From Aquibacillus koreensis (lineage in GTDB: Bacteria; Bacillota; Bacilli; Bacillales; Amphibacillaceae), in the NCBI RefSeq assembly GCF_025154055.1, contig NZ_JAOALK010000062.1, positions 62,001-126,000 of the forward strand: a stretch of 64,000 nt of DNA, read 5' to 3'. Below the pieces are notes generated by a model. It saw nothing but the letters and a program-made list of their open reading frames with translations, searched no databases and was not told where the DNA came from. This document shows positions 56,586 through 64,000 of the stretch, piece by piece. Both the position numbers and the translations under genes were made by a program. The stretch's first letter is position 1; each line of letters opens with the position of its first letter.

Positions 56586-57242
56586 TTATTCGTATTCAAC
56601 ATTAATTTCTGCAACTTCATAAAACTCTTTTTTTAGTTCGTTATATGCATCTGTCTTATCGTTAAAGACCTCGTTTGCCTCTAGCACTTGATCATAGTTC
56701 TCATTTACTAGTTCAATATGTTCTTTTAGATCTACTTCCTCTAATTCTTCTTTTTGAATCATTTCATATAATTCTTTATCTTTATCTAATGAGGCGTTAT
56801 ATGCTTCATGTAACGTTAAGTACGCATTATACCGATCTTCCATTGCTTGGTTAACTTCCTCAGCTTTTGTTTGTACTGATTCTTCTTCTATTTCTTCTAT
56901 TAATGGGATGATTTTATCAAACTCCTGCTTAGCAGCATCAATACTTTCTTTTTCTGTCTGAATAATACTTCGTCTTTCTTCAATGATACCGATTGCTTCT
57001 TGAGCTAATGATTGTACTTGTTCTAATTCATCTAGTCCAAGATCTACAATTTGATCATATAATTCCTTTTCTTGCTGTTCTAATTCCACAAGTGGTTCTT
57101 GTTGTTCTGCAAAAGGTTCTTCTAATCCAACAGCATTTTCCATGTGGTCAAACATTTTCTTTGGAGTTTCATCCCCACTACATGCTGCTAACATAACAAT
57201 CATAAAAATAAATACTGCTAAAGAGCTTAATTTAAAACGCAC
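56586..57242 (-). CDS. ykyA: YkyA-family cell-wall-binding lipoprotein
   Basis: A 218-residue lipoprotein: signal with VMLAACSG lipobox (C about residue 21) and a long, highly charged helical body (Glu-rich coiled coil through most of the chain) as in YkyA, a putative cell-wall-binding lipoprotein. Function is unknown. The GTG at 57242 follows TAGGAGG; an upstream in-frame start falls before that box. Between pdhA and def as in Bacillus subtilis. Confidence 0.87.
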   Translation of the reverse strand: MRFKLSSLAVFIFMIVMLAACSGDETPKKMFDHMENAVGLEEPFAEQQEPLVELEQQEKELYDQIVDLGLDELEQVQSLAQEAIGIIEERRSIIQTEKESIDAAKQEFDKIIPLIEEIEEESVQTKAEEVNQAMEDRYNAYLTLHEAYNASLDKDKELYEMIQKEELEEVDLKEHIELVNENYDQVLEANEVFNDKTDAYNELKKEFYEVAEINVEYE

Positions 57243-57447
57243 TACGCTTCCTCCTATCACCTAGTTGAACTTGTCTTTGATTATTTACTATTCAATAGTA
57301 TAACATATGACTACCTTGATGACTCTAACATATTTTATATAAAACAAAATAAATTAATACATGAAAACACCAAACCCATTACAATGTACAAGATTTCTAT
57401 GGTAAACTATATGACGTTAATGAACCAATACGAGGAGTGAAATATGC

Positions 57448-58002
57448 ATGATTACAATGGATGACATTGTGCGGGAGGGACATCCGGTCCTAACGCAAGT
57501 TGCAAAGGAAGTACCAATGCCTCCTAGCATAGAAGACACAGATGTACTTAAAGAAATGCTACAATACTTAAAAAATAGCCAAGATGATGAAATTGCGAAA
57601 GAGTACGGACTTAGACCAGGCGTTGGTCTTGCCGCTCCCCAAATTGGTCTACCAAAAAGAATGATAGCTGTCCACTTTGAGGACTATGATGAAAAGCTTT
57701 ATAGCTATGGATTGTTTAATCCGAAAATTGTTAGTCACTCTGTAGAAAAGACATATTTATCTACTGGAGAAGGTTGTTTGTCTGTTGATCGAGAAGTACC
57801 TGGGTTTGTGCCAAGATATAGACGTATCACGGTTAAGGCCACTGATTTAGAAGGCAATCAGTTAAAATTAAGGCTTAAAGGGTTTGCCGCAATAGTATTC
57901 CAACACGAGATTGATCACCTTAACGGCATCATGTTCTATGATCACATTAATAAGGAAGACCCATTTGCTGAACCAGAAAATGCACAAGCTATTGATAGAT
58001 AA
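57448..58002 (+). CDS. def: peptide deformylase
   Basis: Metalloenzyme (184 residues) removing the formyl group from nascent proteins. Three motifs are complete: [18 protein letters not shown] (metal Cys) and [10 protein letters not shown] (metal His residues and catalytic Glu). The N-terminus [15 protein letters not shown] equals that of the Bacillus subtilis YkrB-type deformylase, fixing the start. GAGGAG lies about ten bases upstream. Confidence 0.95.
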   Translation: MITMDDIVREGHPVLTQVAKEVPMPPSIEDTDVLKEMLQYLKNSQDDEIAKEYGLRPGVGLAAPQIGLPKRMIAVHFEDYDEKLYSYGLFNPKIVSHSVEKTYLSTGEGCLSVDREVPGFVPRYRRITVKATDLEGNQLKLRLKGFAAIVFQHEIDHLNGIMFYDHINKEDPFAEPENAQAIDR

Positions 58003-58013
58003 TAATACACATT

Positions 58014-58057
58014 AGGCTTTTACCTTTTGGATATGGTAGAGGCCTTTTGGATTTTTT
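58014..58057 (+). terminator. terminator after def
   Basis: Stem AGGCTTTTACC / GGTAGAGGCCT with two G-U pairs, followed by TTTTGGATTTTTT. Confidence 0.75.
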
Positions 58058-58333
58058 AAAATGGAGCTAACTTAAATCTAATACATCACTTGTAACAAAG
58101 TGACATCTTTTCTATTTATACGCTATGATTGCATAAGAAATTCACATTCGTTAAAAATACTGGTAAGTAAATCGGTAAATGAAACAACTTTTTTCAAAAA
58201 ATATTGTTATAGATCAGCACGTTTCTATTTCAATATTTACCAAATCATACTATACTGTTAAGTAAGAGGGATTGGATCGGTTTTAACGTTTTATTGCTTT
58301 TCTTTAGTATAAAGAAAGGAGATGGAAGAAATA

Positions 58334-58411
58334 ATGTTAAAACGTTTAAGAGAAAAGCTTAAAAAACGATGGAAAGATATACTAGGACGTAAACGTGTTC
58401 CGAGCGCTTGA
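58334..58411 (+). CDS. possible 25-residue cationic peptide
   Basis: ATG to TGA, 25 residues with 11 Lys/Arg: begins MLKRLREKLKKRWK and ends GRKRVPSA. AAAGGAGAT (58315-58323) lies about 11 bases upstream, slightly far, and a TATACT -10-like box is at 58250. The peptide could form an amphipathic helix. No family is recognised. It may be a real small protein, a leader peptide for rpoY-rnjA, or chance. Confidence 0.4.
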   Translation: MLKRLREKLKKRWKDILGRKRVPSA

Positions 58412-58522
58412 AAGGGAGATATTCGTTAAAATAAACTACTAACTCTTGCAAAAAATCTGATATACAATGCTAATGTAAAAAAAAATACAAAATTCGAACA
58501 ACGAGTAATAAGGAGAGATTAC

Positions 58523-58732
58523 ATGATATTTAAAGTGCTTTTTCAGGAAATTCCAAACGAAATTCCTGTTAGAGAAAGAACAAAAAGCTTATATTTCGAA
58601 GCCACAACAGAAAGACAGGTACGAGAAAAACTCTCCGATCGCAAAATTAATATTGAATTTATCCAGCCTTTAGTAGGTGCGCATTTAGCATATGAGCAAC
58701 AATCTGAAGACTTTGAAGTGGAGAATGCGTAA
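58523..58732 (+). CDS. rpoY: RNA polymerase epsilon subunit RpoY
   Basis: A 69-residue auxiliary RNA polymerase subunit of Firmicutes (formerly YkzG). [22 protein letters not shown] and the C-terminal [18 protein letters not shown] are typical. It binds near the downstream DNA channel. The ATG follows AAGGAGAG, and it lies three bases before rnjA, the conserved pair. Confidence 0.95.
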   Translation: MIFKVLFQEIPNEIPVRERTKSLYFEATTERQVREKLSDRKINIEFIQPLVGAHLAYEQQSEDFEVENA

Positions 58733-58735
58733 CCG

Positions 58736-60403
58736 ATGAAATTTGTGAAGAATGATCAAACCGCAGTATTTGCTCTAGGTGGTTTAGGGGAAATTGGGAA
58801 AAACACCTATGCAGTTCAATTCCAAGATGAAATTATCCTTATTGACGCAGGTATTAAGTTCCCTGAGGATGAATTACTAGGAATTGATTATGTTATCCCT
58901 GATTATACCTATCTAGTGCAAAATCAAGATAAAATAAAAGGTCTGTTTATTACACACGGACATGAAGATCATATCGGAGGAATTCCTTACCTATTAAGAG
59001 AGATTAATGTCCCTATTTATGCTGGACAACTTGCGATCGGACTTATAAAAAATAAACTAGACGAGCATGGTCTTTTACGAAATGCAAAACTTCATACTTA
59101 TAAAGAGGACGACGTCATTAAATTTCGTAAAACATCTGTCACGTTTTTTAGAACAACACATAGCATTCCGGATTCATACGGCATTGTAGTAAAAACACCT
59201 CCTGGAAATGTTGTTCACACTGGTGATTTTAAATTTGATTTTACACCTGTTGGAGAACCTGCTAATTTGGCAAAAATGGCCGAGATTGGTAAAGAAGGAG
59301 TATTATGTTTATTATCAGATAGTACGAATAGTGAAGTTCCTGACTTTACTATGTCAGAAAGAGTAGTAGGAGAAAGTATTAACGATATCTTTAAAAGAGT
59401 AGATGGCAGAATTATATTTGCAACTTTTGCTTCAAATATCCACCGTCTACAACAAATGGTAGAAGGCGCGGTTAAGAATAATCGAAAAGTCGCAGTCTTT
59501 GGACGAAGCATGGAGGCAGCAATCAATATTGGCTTAGAATTAGGATATATTAAAGCTCCTAAAGAAACCTTTATTGAAGCGCAACAGATCAACCGTCTTC
59601 CTGCAAACGAAGTAACCATTTTATGCACTGGTTCACAAGGCGAACCGATGGCTGCCCTTTCAAGAGTTGCTAATGGAACACACAGACAGATCCAAATTAT
59701 ACCTGGCGATACAGTCGTTTTTTCTTCCTCCCCAATCCCTGGGAATACTGTAAGTGTAAGTAGAATAATTAACATGCTATATCGTGCAGGTGCAGATGTT
59801 GTTCACGGTCCTCTTAATGATATTCATACATCAGGACACGGCGGCCAACAAGAACAAAAACTAATGTTGCGTCTTATCAGACCAAAGTTTTTCATGCCAA
59901 TACATGGTGAATACCGTATGTTAAAAGAACACACAAAACTTGCTGAGCTTTGTGACGTTGATCCTAACAATTGCTTTGTAATGGACAATGGTGATGTACT
60001 AGCACTAGGTAAAGATACTGCATCTGTTGCAGGTAAAATACCATCCGGATCTATTTATGTAGACGGAAGCGGTATTGGAGATATTGGTAACATTGTTCTA
60101 AGAGATCGTCGTATTCTATCGGAAGAAGGTCTAGTTATTGTAGTTGTGAGTATTAACATGGCTGAATTTAAGATAGCTTCAGGTCCTGATATCATTTCAA
60201 GAGGCTTTGTGTATATGAGAGAATCAGAAGACCTAATTAATGAGGCGCAAAAAATAGTGGCTGCTCACTTAGATAGAGTAATGGAAAGAAGAACGACACA
60301 ATGGTCTGAAATTAAGAACGAAATAACGGATACAATACAGCCATTTCTTTATGAAAAAACAAAACGTAAGCCAATGATCCTACCAATAATTATGGAAGTT
60401 TGA
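58736..60403 (+). CDS. rnjA: ribonuclease J1
   Basis: Metallo-beta-lactamase/beta-CASP RNase (555 residues) with 5'-3' exonuclease and endonuclease activity, central to mRNA decay and 16S rRNA maturation. Metal motif H74-x-H76-x-D78-H79 in THGHEDH, further ligands in HSIPDS and HTGDFKFD, the beta-CASP block [11 protein letters not shown], and [11 protein letters not shown]. Length is exactly the family norm. Cotranscribed with rpoY and closed by a terminator. Confidence 0.97.
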   Translation: MKFVKNDQTAVFALGGLGEIGKNTYAVQFQDEIILIDAGIKFPEDELLGIDYVIPDYTYLVQNQDKIKGLFITHGHEDHIGGIPYLLREINVPIYAGQLAIGLIKNKLDEHGLLRNAKLHTYKEDDVIKFRKTSVTFFRTTHSIPDSYGIVVKTPPGNVVHTGDFKFDFTPVGEPANLAKMAEIGKEGVLCLLSDSTNSEVPDFTMSERVVGESINDIFKRVDGRIIFATFASNIHRLQQMVEGAVKNNRKVAVFGRSMEAAINIGLELGYIKAPKETFIEAQQINRLPANEVTILCTGSQGEPMAALSRVANGTHRQIQIIPGDTVVFSSSPIPGNTVSVSRIINMLYRAGADVVHGPLNDIHTSGHGGQQEQKLMLRLIRPKFFMPIHGEYRMLKEHTKLAELCDVDPNNCFVMDNGDVLALGKDTASVAGKIPSGSIYVDGSGIGDIGNIVLRDRRILSEEGLVIVVVSINMAEFKIASGPDIISRGFVYMRESEDLINEAQKIVAAHLDRVMERRTTQWSEIKNEITDTIQPFLYEKTKRKPMILPIIMEV

Positions 60404-60404
60404 T

Positions 60405-60436
60405 TAAAAAAAAATCCCCTTAAAGGGGATTTTTTT
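60405..60436. terminator. shared terminator, rnjA and ktrC
   Basis: A9 TCCCCTT and its complement ending in T8, between the convergent rnjA and ktrC stops. Confidence 0.9.
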
Positions 60437-61110
60437 TAATCTTCATCAACCACAAGGTTTTTTTCAAAACGCGAGATATCTTTATCTGCACCGATGACAA
60501 TTAATATGTCACCTTTATCAATCGATTCAGTAGGCATTGGAGAAACATTAATCTCTTTTCTATTTTCGTGCTTAATCGCTACTACGTTACAACCATATTG
60601 CGCACGAATATCTAAATCAACCAATGTCTTTCCACACATCTTCTTACCCGCCTTTACTTCGACGATACTATGATCATCAGATAACTCTAAATGATCTAAA
60701 ATGTTGTTCGAAATGATACTATGTGCTATTCTTTTTCCCATATCACGTTCCGGGTGAACCACTTGGTCTGCACCAATTTTATTTAATACCTTCTCATGAT
60801 AATCATTTTGTGCTTTTACAGTGATTTTTCTTATTCCTAATTCTTTCAACATTAATGTTGTTAAAATACTAGCCTGAATATTATCACCAATTGCTACAAT
60901 AACATGATCAAAATTTCTGATCCCTAACTCTTTTAAAACCTTTTCATCAGTAGCATCCGCAATAACGGCATGCGAAGCGATATTCTTGAATTCATTTACT
61001 TTATCTTCTTCCGTGTCAATCGCTAAGACTTCCATACCCTCTTCACTTAATTCTCTACATATACTACCACCAAATCGACCTAAACCGATTACTGCAAATT
61101 CTCTTTTCAT
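60436..61110 (-). CDS. ktrC: potassium uptake regulatory subunit KtrC/KtrA (RCK protein)
   Basis: A 224-residue cytoplasmic regulator that forms an octameric ring on a Ktr potassium channel. The RCK_N domain has AVIGLGRFGGSICRELSEEG with the nucleotide-binding GxGxxG, then DHVIVAIGDNIQASIL. An RCK_C domain (about 135-215), which binds c-di-AMP in relatives, ends the chain. ktrC is preferred over ktrA because of its place by rnjA (ykqB). The ATG at 61110 follows GGAGGAA and beats an upstream frame start. Confidence 0.9.
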   Translation of the reverse strand: MKREFAVIGLGRFGGSICRELSEEGMEVLAIDTEEDKVNEFKNIASHAVIADATDEKVLKELGIRNFDHVIVAIGDNIQASILTTLMLKELGIRKITVKAQNDYHEKVLNKIGADQVVHPERDMGKRIAHSIISNNILDHLELSDDHSIVEVKAGKKMCGKTLVDLDIRAQYGCNVVAIKHENRKEINVSPMPTESIDKGDILIVIGADKDISRFEKNLVVDED

Positions 61111-61201
61111 GGTATTCCTCCATATATAGTTCGTACTGTTACAGTCTATCATATTTGGTTATATAAAGGGAGTCTAAATCTAGCTTCATTCTGTTTTACA
61201 A

Positions 61202-61232
61202 AACCTCCATCAGTTATGAACTGATAGAGGTC
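61202..61232 (-). terminator. terminator after the ABC exporter
   Basis: Stem CCTCCATCAGTT / AACTGATAGAGG with one mismatch, followed on the minus strand by TTTTGT. It lies just beyond the 61241 gene. Confidence 0.7.
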
Positions 61233-61240
61233 TTTTTATT

Positions 61241-63082
61241 CTATAACGCATCTAACATTTGGAATTGAGATCTAACCAAATCAAAATATTCACCTTTCTG
61301 TTTCATCAATTCATCATGGTTACCTTGTTCCAATATTTTCCCGTGTTCTAGTACAATAATGTTATCTGCTTCTCGAATCGTTGAGAGACGGTGTGCAATC
61401 ATAATAGCCGTTCTCCCTTTCAAGAGCTTTTTAAGTGCTTTTTGAATCTGCACCTCTGTTTCTGTATCAATACTTGCAGTAGCTTCATCCAAAATTAATA
61501 TTCTTGGGTCTGCGAGCAACGCACGTGCAAAGGAAAGCAATTGCCTTTCCCCCGCAGAAAGGATATTCCCTCTCTCTTCTACTTCTGTTTGATAACCATC
61601 AGATAGCTTCGATATAAAAGTGTTAGCTCCTACTACTTTTGCAGCCTCAATAACTTCTTCATCTGTCGCTTCTGGTCTACCAAAACGAATATTTTCCATG
61701 ATCGTGCCAGAGAAAATAAACGTATCTTGAAGTACAACACTAATATTGCTTCTCAAACTAGATAGCTTCATGTCTCTCAGGTCATAGCCATCAATCTTTA
61801 CTTTCCCTTTTGTAGGATCATAAAATCTACTTATCAAATTAGCGATTGTTGATTTTCCGGAGCCTGTATGACCAACTAACGCAACTGTTTGACCTTGTTT
61901 CATCTCTAGTGAGATCTCGTGAAGAGCAATACGGTCTTCATTATAGGAGAACTGTACTTTATCGAATTCAATATGCCCCTTCATATCTTTATAAACCATT
62001 GCATTTGACTTCTCTTCTACATTCGGTTGTTCATCCAAAAATTCAAAAATACGCTCTGAAGATGCCATCGCAACCAACAGTTGGTTATAAATTTGACCTA
62101 AACGAGAAATTGGTTCCCAGAACATGCCTAGGTAAAAAGCAAAGGCAACAAAGTCACCAATTTCTATCCCACCGTTTCCTGGACCAATGATAATTAAATG
62201 GGCACCAAAAGAGATTAAAATAACCGTTCCGATTGCGTTACTCATTTCAACAAACGGTCCAAAATAAGCACTCTTTTTCATTGCTAATCTTTCAGACTCA
62301 TAATTATCTGTGTTTAATCCATCAAAATATTCCTTATTTTCTTTTTCTTGTGTAAAGGACTGGGTAATACGCATCCCTTGCATACTCTCATTTAAATGTG
62401 AGTTAAGCCTAGACTTTTGAATCCGCACATCTTGCCAAGATCTTCTAATATTTCTTCTAAGCTTCGTCGAGATGTAAAACATGATCGGTAAAATAACTAA
62501 TACAGCCAATGCCAATTGAGGACTTATTGCAAATAAAATGGCAATAATTCCGATTAGCATGACAACATCCATTAGTAGATTTATGATACCGTTTGTGAAA
62601 AGCTCTTGAAGCGAATTAACATCATTTAGTATTCGCACTAAAATCGATCCGGCTGACCGTTTGTCAAAAAAGTTATGGGACAATCGTTGCACGTGCGAGA
62701 ACAGTGTTTTACGCAAGTCGTAAATAACCTTCTGTCCTAATATATTGACCCACCTGATCCGAAACATATTCGCAACATAACTTACTAGATATAGCGCACC
62801 TATCCCTATAATAAGGTAAGTTAATAATGTTACATCTTTATTTTTAATCGCAACATCAATAACAACTTGACCAATTAGGAATGGGACAAGTAACCGAACT
62901 AAAGTTGATAAAAACATTGCGATAACTGCCCCTGGTAATAATGTTTTTGCATAAGGCTTTACATAGTTTAATAACCTTGACATCTGTTTCCAGTTAAACG
63001 GTTTCTCCACCGCTTGATCAAGTGGATAATAAAACCTCTTTAAATGCGGACTCTCACGTTTCGTAGCATGTTGTTTAGCCAA
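61241..63082 (-). CDS. heterodimeric ABC exporter, subunit with non-canonical signature motif
   Basis: A 613-residue half-transporter: six membrane segments (about 45-330) then an ATPase domain. Walker A GHTGSGKST, Q-loop VLQDTFIFSG, Walker B LILDEATASID with the catalytic glutamate, and H-loop AHRLSTI are canonical. The signature reads LSAGERQ instead of LSGGQ. Drug or lipid export is typical of this family (YknU/YknV, BmrC/BmrD, YfiB/YfiC of Bacillus subtilis). The locus suggests the YknU/YknV pair, not firmly. The TTG start follows GGGGGG; 13 bp separate it from its partner. Confidence 0.88.
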   Translation of the reverse strand: MAKQHATKRESPHLKRFYYPLDQAVEKPFNWKQMSRLLNYVKPYAKTLLPGAVIAMFLSTLVRLLVPFLIGQVVIDVAIKNKDVTLLTYLIIGIGALYLVSYVANMFRIRWVNILGQKVIYDLRKTLFSHVQRLSHNFFDKRSAGSILVRILNDVNSLQELFTNGIINLLMDVVMLIGIIAILFAISPQLALAVLVILPIMFYISTKLRRNIRRSWQDVRIQKSRLNSHLNESMQGMRITQSFTQEKENKEYFDGLNTDNYESERLAMKKSAYFGPFVEMSNAIGTVILISFGAHLIIIGPGNGGIEIGDFVAFAFYLGMFWEPISRLGQIYNQLLVAMASSERIFEFLDEQPNVEEKSNAMVYKDMKGHIEFDKVQFSYNEDRIALHEISLEMKQGQTVALVGHTGSGKSTIANLISRFYDPTKGKVKIDGYDLRDMKLSSLRSNISVVLQDTFIFSGTIMENIRFGRPEATDEEVIEAAKVVGANTFISKLSDGYQTEVEERGNILSAGERQLLSFARALLADPRILILDEATASIDTETEVQIQKALKKLLKGRTAIMIAHRLSTIREADNIIVLEHGKILEQGNHDELMKQKGEYFDLVRSQFQMLDAL

Positions 63083-63095
63083 GTATTATCCCCCC

Positions 63096-64000
63096 TTAGT
63101 TCACTGCATCCATGATGGCTTGCTTATCTTGATACTGAATATCATAAATTCTTTGGTAAGGTCCACCATTGTTTAATAATGTATCATGTGTACCACGCTC
63201 TACTATTTCTCCATCATCTAATACAATGATTTCATCCGCATGTTTTAGAGAAGAAATTCTGTGCGCAATAATAAATGTAGTTCTATTTTTCATCACTTCT
63301 TTTAACGCTTTTTGAATTTTAAACTCTGTTTCCATATCTACTGCAGACGTAGCATCATCTAGAACCAAAATACTTGGATCGATTAAGATGGCTCGTGCAA
63401 TAGCTATCCTTTGCTTTTGTCCACCCGACAAGCCCATGCCTCGTTCACCTAACATGGTGTCATAACCTTTTGGCATTTCTAAAATAAACTCATGTGCTTG
63501 TGCCCGTTTTGCTGCATCGATAATTTCATCCATGCTTGCTTCCGGATTACCATAGGCGATATTTTCTTTTATTGTCGTAGAAAACAAAAATGATTCCTGT
63601 AGGACAAATCCAATATGTTTTCTTAACGTTTTTAATTCATAATTTTTTGCTTGCAAACCATCGATAAGAACTTCTCCCTTTTCTGGCTCGTAAAAACGTG
63701 TCATCAATTGTGTAATACTCGTTTTACCAGAACCTGTAGAGCCTATAAGGCCTATCGTTTTGCCTGGAGGCGCATCAAAGGAAATGTTTTTTATGGCAGC
63801 TTCATCTTCATCTGCATAGGTTAGCGTTACATCATTAAAAGTAACGTGACCTTGTATCGTTAAGTCACTTACCGCTTGATCTTTTTCTTGGATATCCTCT
63901 TTTGCTTCTAGTATCTCGAGCAAACGTTCACCTGATGCCTTTGCCTGGGAGAACATGTTTACAATAAATCCAAGATGCATCAATGGCCCTAAAATATAGG
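63096..64000 (-). CDS. heterodimeric ABC exporter, subunit with degenerate Walker B (cut by window edge)
   Basis: C-terminal part of the partner half-transporter. The frame stays open to the edge, reading YILGPLMHLGF ahead of the ATPase domain, so it starts outside the window. Walker A GSTGSGKTS, Q-loop VLQESFLFST, signature LSGGQKQ and H-loop AHRISSL are canonical, but Walker B is LVLDDATSAVD, with Asp in place of the catalytic Glu. Together with the changed signature in the partner, this gives one active and one degenerate ATP site, as in BmrC/BmrD. Confidence 0.88.
   Translation of the reverse strand, partial: YILGPLMHLGFIVNMFSQAKASGERLLEILEAKEDIQEKDQAVSDLTIQGHVTFNDVTLTYADEDEAAIKNISFDAPPGKTIGLIGSTGSGKTSITQLMTRFYEPEKGEVLIDGLQAKNYELKTLRKHIGFVLQESFLFSTTIKENIAYGNPEASMDEIIDAAKRAQAHEFILEMPKGYDTMLGERGMGLSGGQKQRIAIARAILIDPSILVLDDATSAVDMETEFKIQKALKEVMKNRTTFIIAHRISSLKHADEIIVLDDGEIVERGTHDTLLNNGGPYQRIYDIQYQDKQAIMDAVN

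Larger units (their letters stand above)
58003..58522. other. intergenic region def / rpoY
   Basis: 520 bp where Bacillus subtilis carries ykrA. It holds the def terminator, a -10-like TATACT (58250-58255) and a possible 25-codon gene (58334-58411), listed separately. No ykrA remnant was recognised. Confidence 0.5.

Noticed and set aside
59215-59775. Long (186-codon) open frame antisense to rnjA
   Set aside because: It lies wholly inside the well-conserved rnjA gene, has no ribosome binding site and no recognisable motif, so it is a shadow frame.

Overview
This window is chromosomal housekeeping DNA from a low-GC, endospore-forming member of the Bacillaceae. The AT-rich sequence, strong GGAGG-type ribosome binding sites, frequent TTG/GTG starts, sporulation genes (spoVD, spoVE, ylbJ, gerR) and bacillithiol synthesis (bshC) all point that way. 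Gene order follows the Bacillus subtilis segment from yknU/V-ktrC-rnjA to pdh-speA-yla-ftsW-cta-ylb-mraZ-dcw, read here from right to left. Protein divergence and several missing genes suggest a relative of the Oceanobacillus/Virgibacillus/Ornithinibacillus group rather than Bacillus proper. The species cannot be fixed from the sequence alone.

Layout: (1) 1-15020, dcw cell-wall/division cluster, all on the minus strand: mraZ-rsmH-ftsL-pbpB-spoVD-murE-murF-mraY-murD-spoVE, then, after two hairpins and without murG or murB, divIB-ylxW-ylxX (cut by the left edge). (2) 15247-20047: bshC, a DUF3397 membrane protein, panE, gerR, rpmF, ylbN. (3) 20577-31100, the ylb block: tmcAL, ylbL, ylbK, ylbJ, coaD, rsmD, ylbG, ricF, ylbE, ylbD, ylbC, ylbB. 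Between rsmD and ylbG lie a strong candidate for the sporulation small RNA CsfG and a nested palindromic repeat. (4) 31318-33593: yugN, an AI-2E family transporter and an acetyltransferase. (5) 33734-42940: yozB, the caa3 cytochrome oxidase genes ctaBCDEFG, divergent ctaA, and ftsW. (6) 43095-48165: ylaN, ylaL, ylaJ, ylaI, ylaH, ylaF, suhB, yktB, yktA. (7) 48377-57242: speA, a deacetylase-like lipoprotein, the pyruvate dehydrogenase operon pdhABCD, ykyA. (8) 57448-64000: def, rpoY-rnjA, ktrC and a heterodimeric ABC exporter (upstream subunit cut by the right edge).

Functionally, the dcw genes make and polymerise the cytoplasmic peptidoglycan precursor and build the septum in growth and sporulation. 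The cta genes make haem A and assemble a caa3 oxidase. The pdh operon supplies acetyl-CoA. The ylb/yla genes are mostly conserved Bacillaceae genes with sporulation, RNA-processing or metal roles.

No phage, insertion sequence, CRISPR array, tRNA or rRNA was recognised. I do not see an undescribed multigene system. The most interesting signals are non-coding: the csfG candidate with a sigma-G promoter, a phased MraZ operator in front of mraZ, a nested MITE-like repeat, a 39-bp direct repeat pair, and the layout of the ctaA-ctaB divergent control region. A possible 25-residue cationic peptide gene lies upstream of rpoY.
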